Source: Planctomycetota bacterium
GTDB taxonomy: Bacteria; Planctomycetota; Phycisphaerae; Phycisphaerales; SM1A02
Assembly (NCBI GenBank): GCA_009924765.1
Contig: RFQW01000130.1
Span: 1-5,658 of the forward strand
Length of the DNA: 5,658 bases
Direction: 5' to 3'
The first letter of the stretch is position 1. The number at the start of each line of letters is the position of its first letter. Below the pieces are notes generated by a model, which had not been told where the DNA came from, did not search any database, and saw nothing but the letters and a program-made list of their open reading frames with translations. The position numbers and the translations under genes were made by a program. Below are positions 5,265 through 5,658 of the stretch, piece after piece.

Positions 5265-5658
5265 AAGTTCACGCCACGGAATGCGCATGGCGGTCGGGCG
5301 ACCGTGCGGGCAGTTGGTGGCGCGCTCGATGGTGTCGAGTTGCTGCAGCAGTTCGGACACCTCGCGGTCGCTCAGCGCATCACCCGCCTTCACCGCCGCC
5401 TTGCAGGCCATCATGTCGAGTGCCTCCGAGAGCACGGCCTCGCCGTCGCCCGAGGCGTCGAATTCGTCGCGACCCAGCCACGCGCGCAGCACTTCCAGTG
5501 CATCCACGCCACGCTCGATCAGGAACACGGGCTCGGCATGCAGCGCGAGGCTGCGCGGGCCGCCAGCACGCGCATCGAAGCCCAGGCGCTCGAGCAGCGT
5601 CTGCGCCTCTTCCAGGCGTTCCACCTCCAGTGCGGTGGCCGCCTCGATGCGCGGCACC
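5241..5658 (-). CDS. mutL: DNA mismatch repair protein MutL, C-terminal part (5' truncated by window edge)
   Basis: The frame is open from the window edge to TGA at 5241-5243, giving the last 138 residues. The GTG at 5657 is an internal Val codon, not a start. The fragment is the MutL C-terminal dimerisation domain: VPRIEAATALEVERL at its beginning, then ACK (residues 84-86 of the fragment), CPHGRP (116-121) and a terminal FGR (135-137). These are the ACR-, C(P/N)HGRP- and FxR-type motifs of MutL proteins with metal-dependent nicking activity; the DQHA(x)2E(x)4E motif would lie beyond the window. MutL couples MutS mismatch recognition to strand incision in the cytoplasm. Endonuclease-type MutL is expected in bacteria without MutH. 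The gene converges on the ferredoxin gene with a 5-base gap. Confidence 0.95.
   Translation of the reverse strand, partial: VPRIEAATALEVERLEEAQTLLERLGFDARAGGPRSLALHAEPVFLIERGVDALEVLRAWLGRDEFDASGDGEAVLSEALDMMACKAAVKAGDALSDREVSELLQQLDTIERATNCPHGRPTAMRIPWRELERRFGRG

Overview
The window is about two-thirds GC. It reads as a chromosomal segment from a planctomycete-like bacterium, most plausibly the Phycisphaerae/Phycisphaerales side of Planctomycetota. Four things suggest this: a secreted protein with a dockerin-like tail of duplicated DxDxSxxxDFGDI repeats, a prepilin-like protein with the H-x9-DG motif, a large secreted HEAT-type repeat protein, and an endonuclease-type MutL C-terminus. The assignment is inference from gene style; no taxonomic marker gene is present.

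Layout, left to right. Positions 1-320 hold the last 105 codons of an outer-membrane beta-barrel protein ending in Phe. A complete tRNA-Thr(CGU) lies at 412-483. A GC-rich hairpin (488-514) separates it from a convergent 2.4-kb gene on the minus strand (2955 to 515). That gene encodes an exported alpha-helical HEAT-like repeat protein of about 813 residues, but as written it needs a -1 frame change near 1715-1737. The divergent intergenic region 2956-3340 carries a near-complete cobalamin (B12) riboswitch on the plus strand (3059-3280), followed by a hairpin that sequesters the Shine-Dalgarno sequence (3318-3332).

The riboswitch leads directly into a tight plus-strand cluster of three genes. 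The first is a secreted beta-rich protein with a dockerin-like C-terminus (3341-4234). The second is a prepilin-like H-x9-DG protein (4234-5013), sharing one base with the first. The third is a 71-residue BFD-like [2Fe-2S] protein (5020-5235), 6 bases downstream. None is a classical cobalamin synthesis or uptake gene. The last bases are the 3' end of mutL on the minus strand (5658 to 5241), convergent with the ferredoxin gene and only 5 bases from it.

The notable point is the B12-controlled cassette. The aptamer has its conserved boxes, an 8-bp closing stem, and an L5 loop that can kiss the loop of the SD hairpin (TGCA with TGCA). This predicts that B12 represses translation of an envelope protein, a pseudopilin-like protein and a small ferredoxin. 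A role in B12 capture, transport or reductive processing is a reasonable hypothesis, but the sequence does not prove it.
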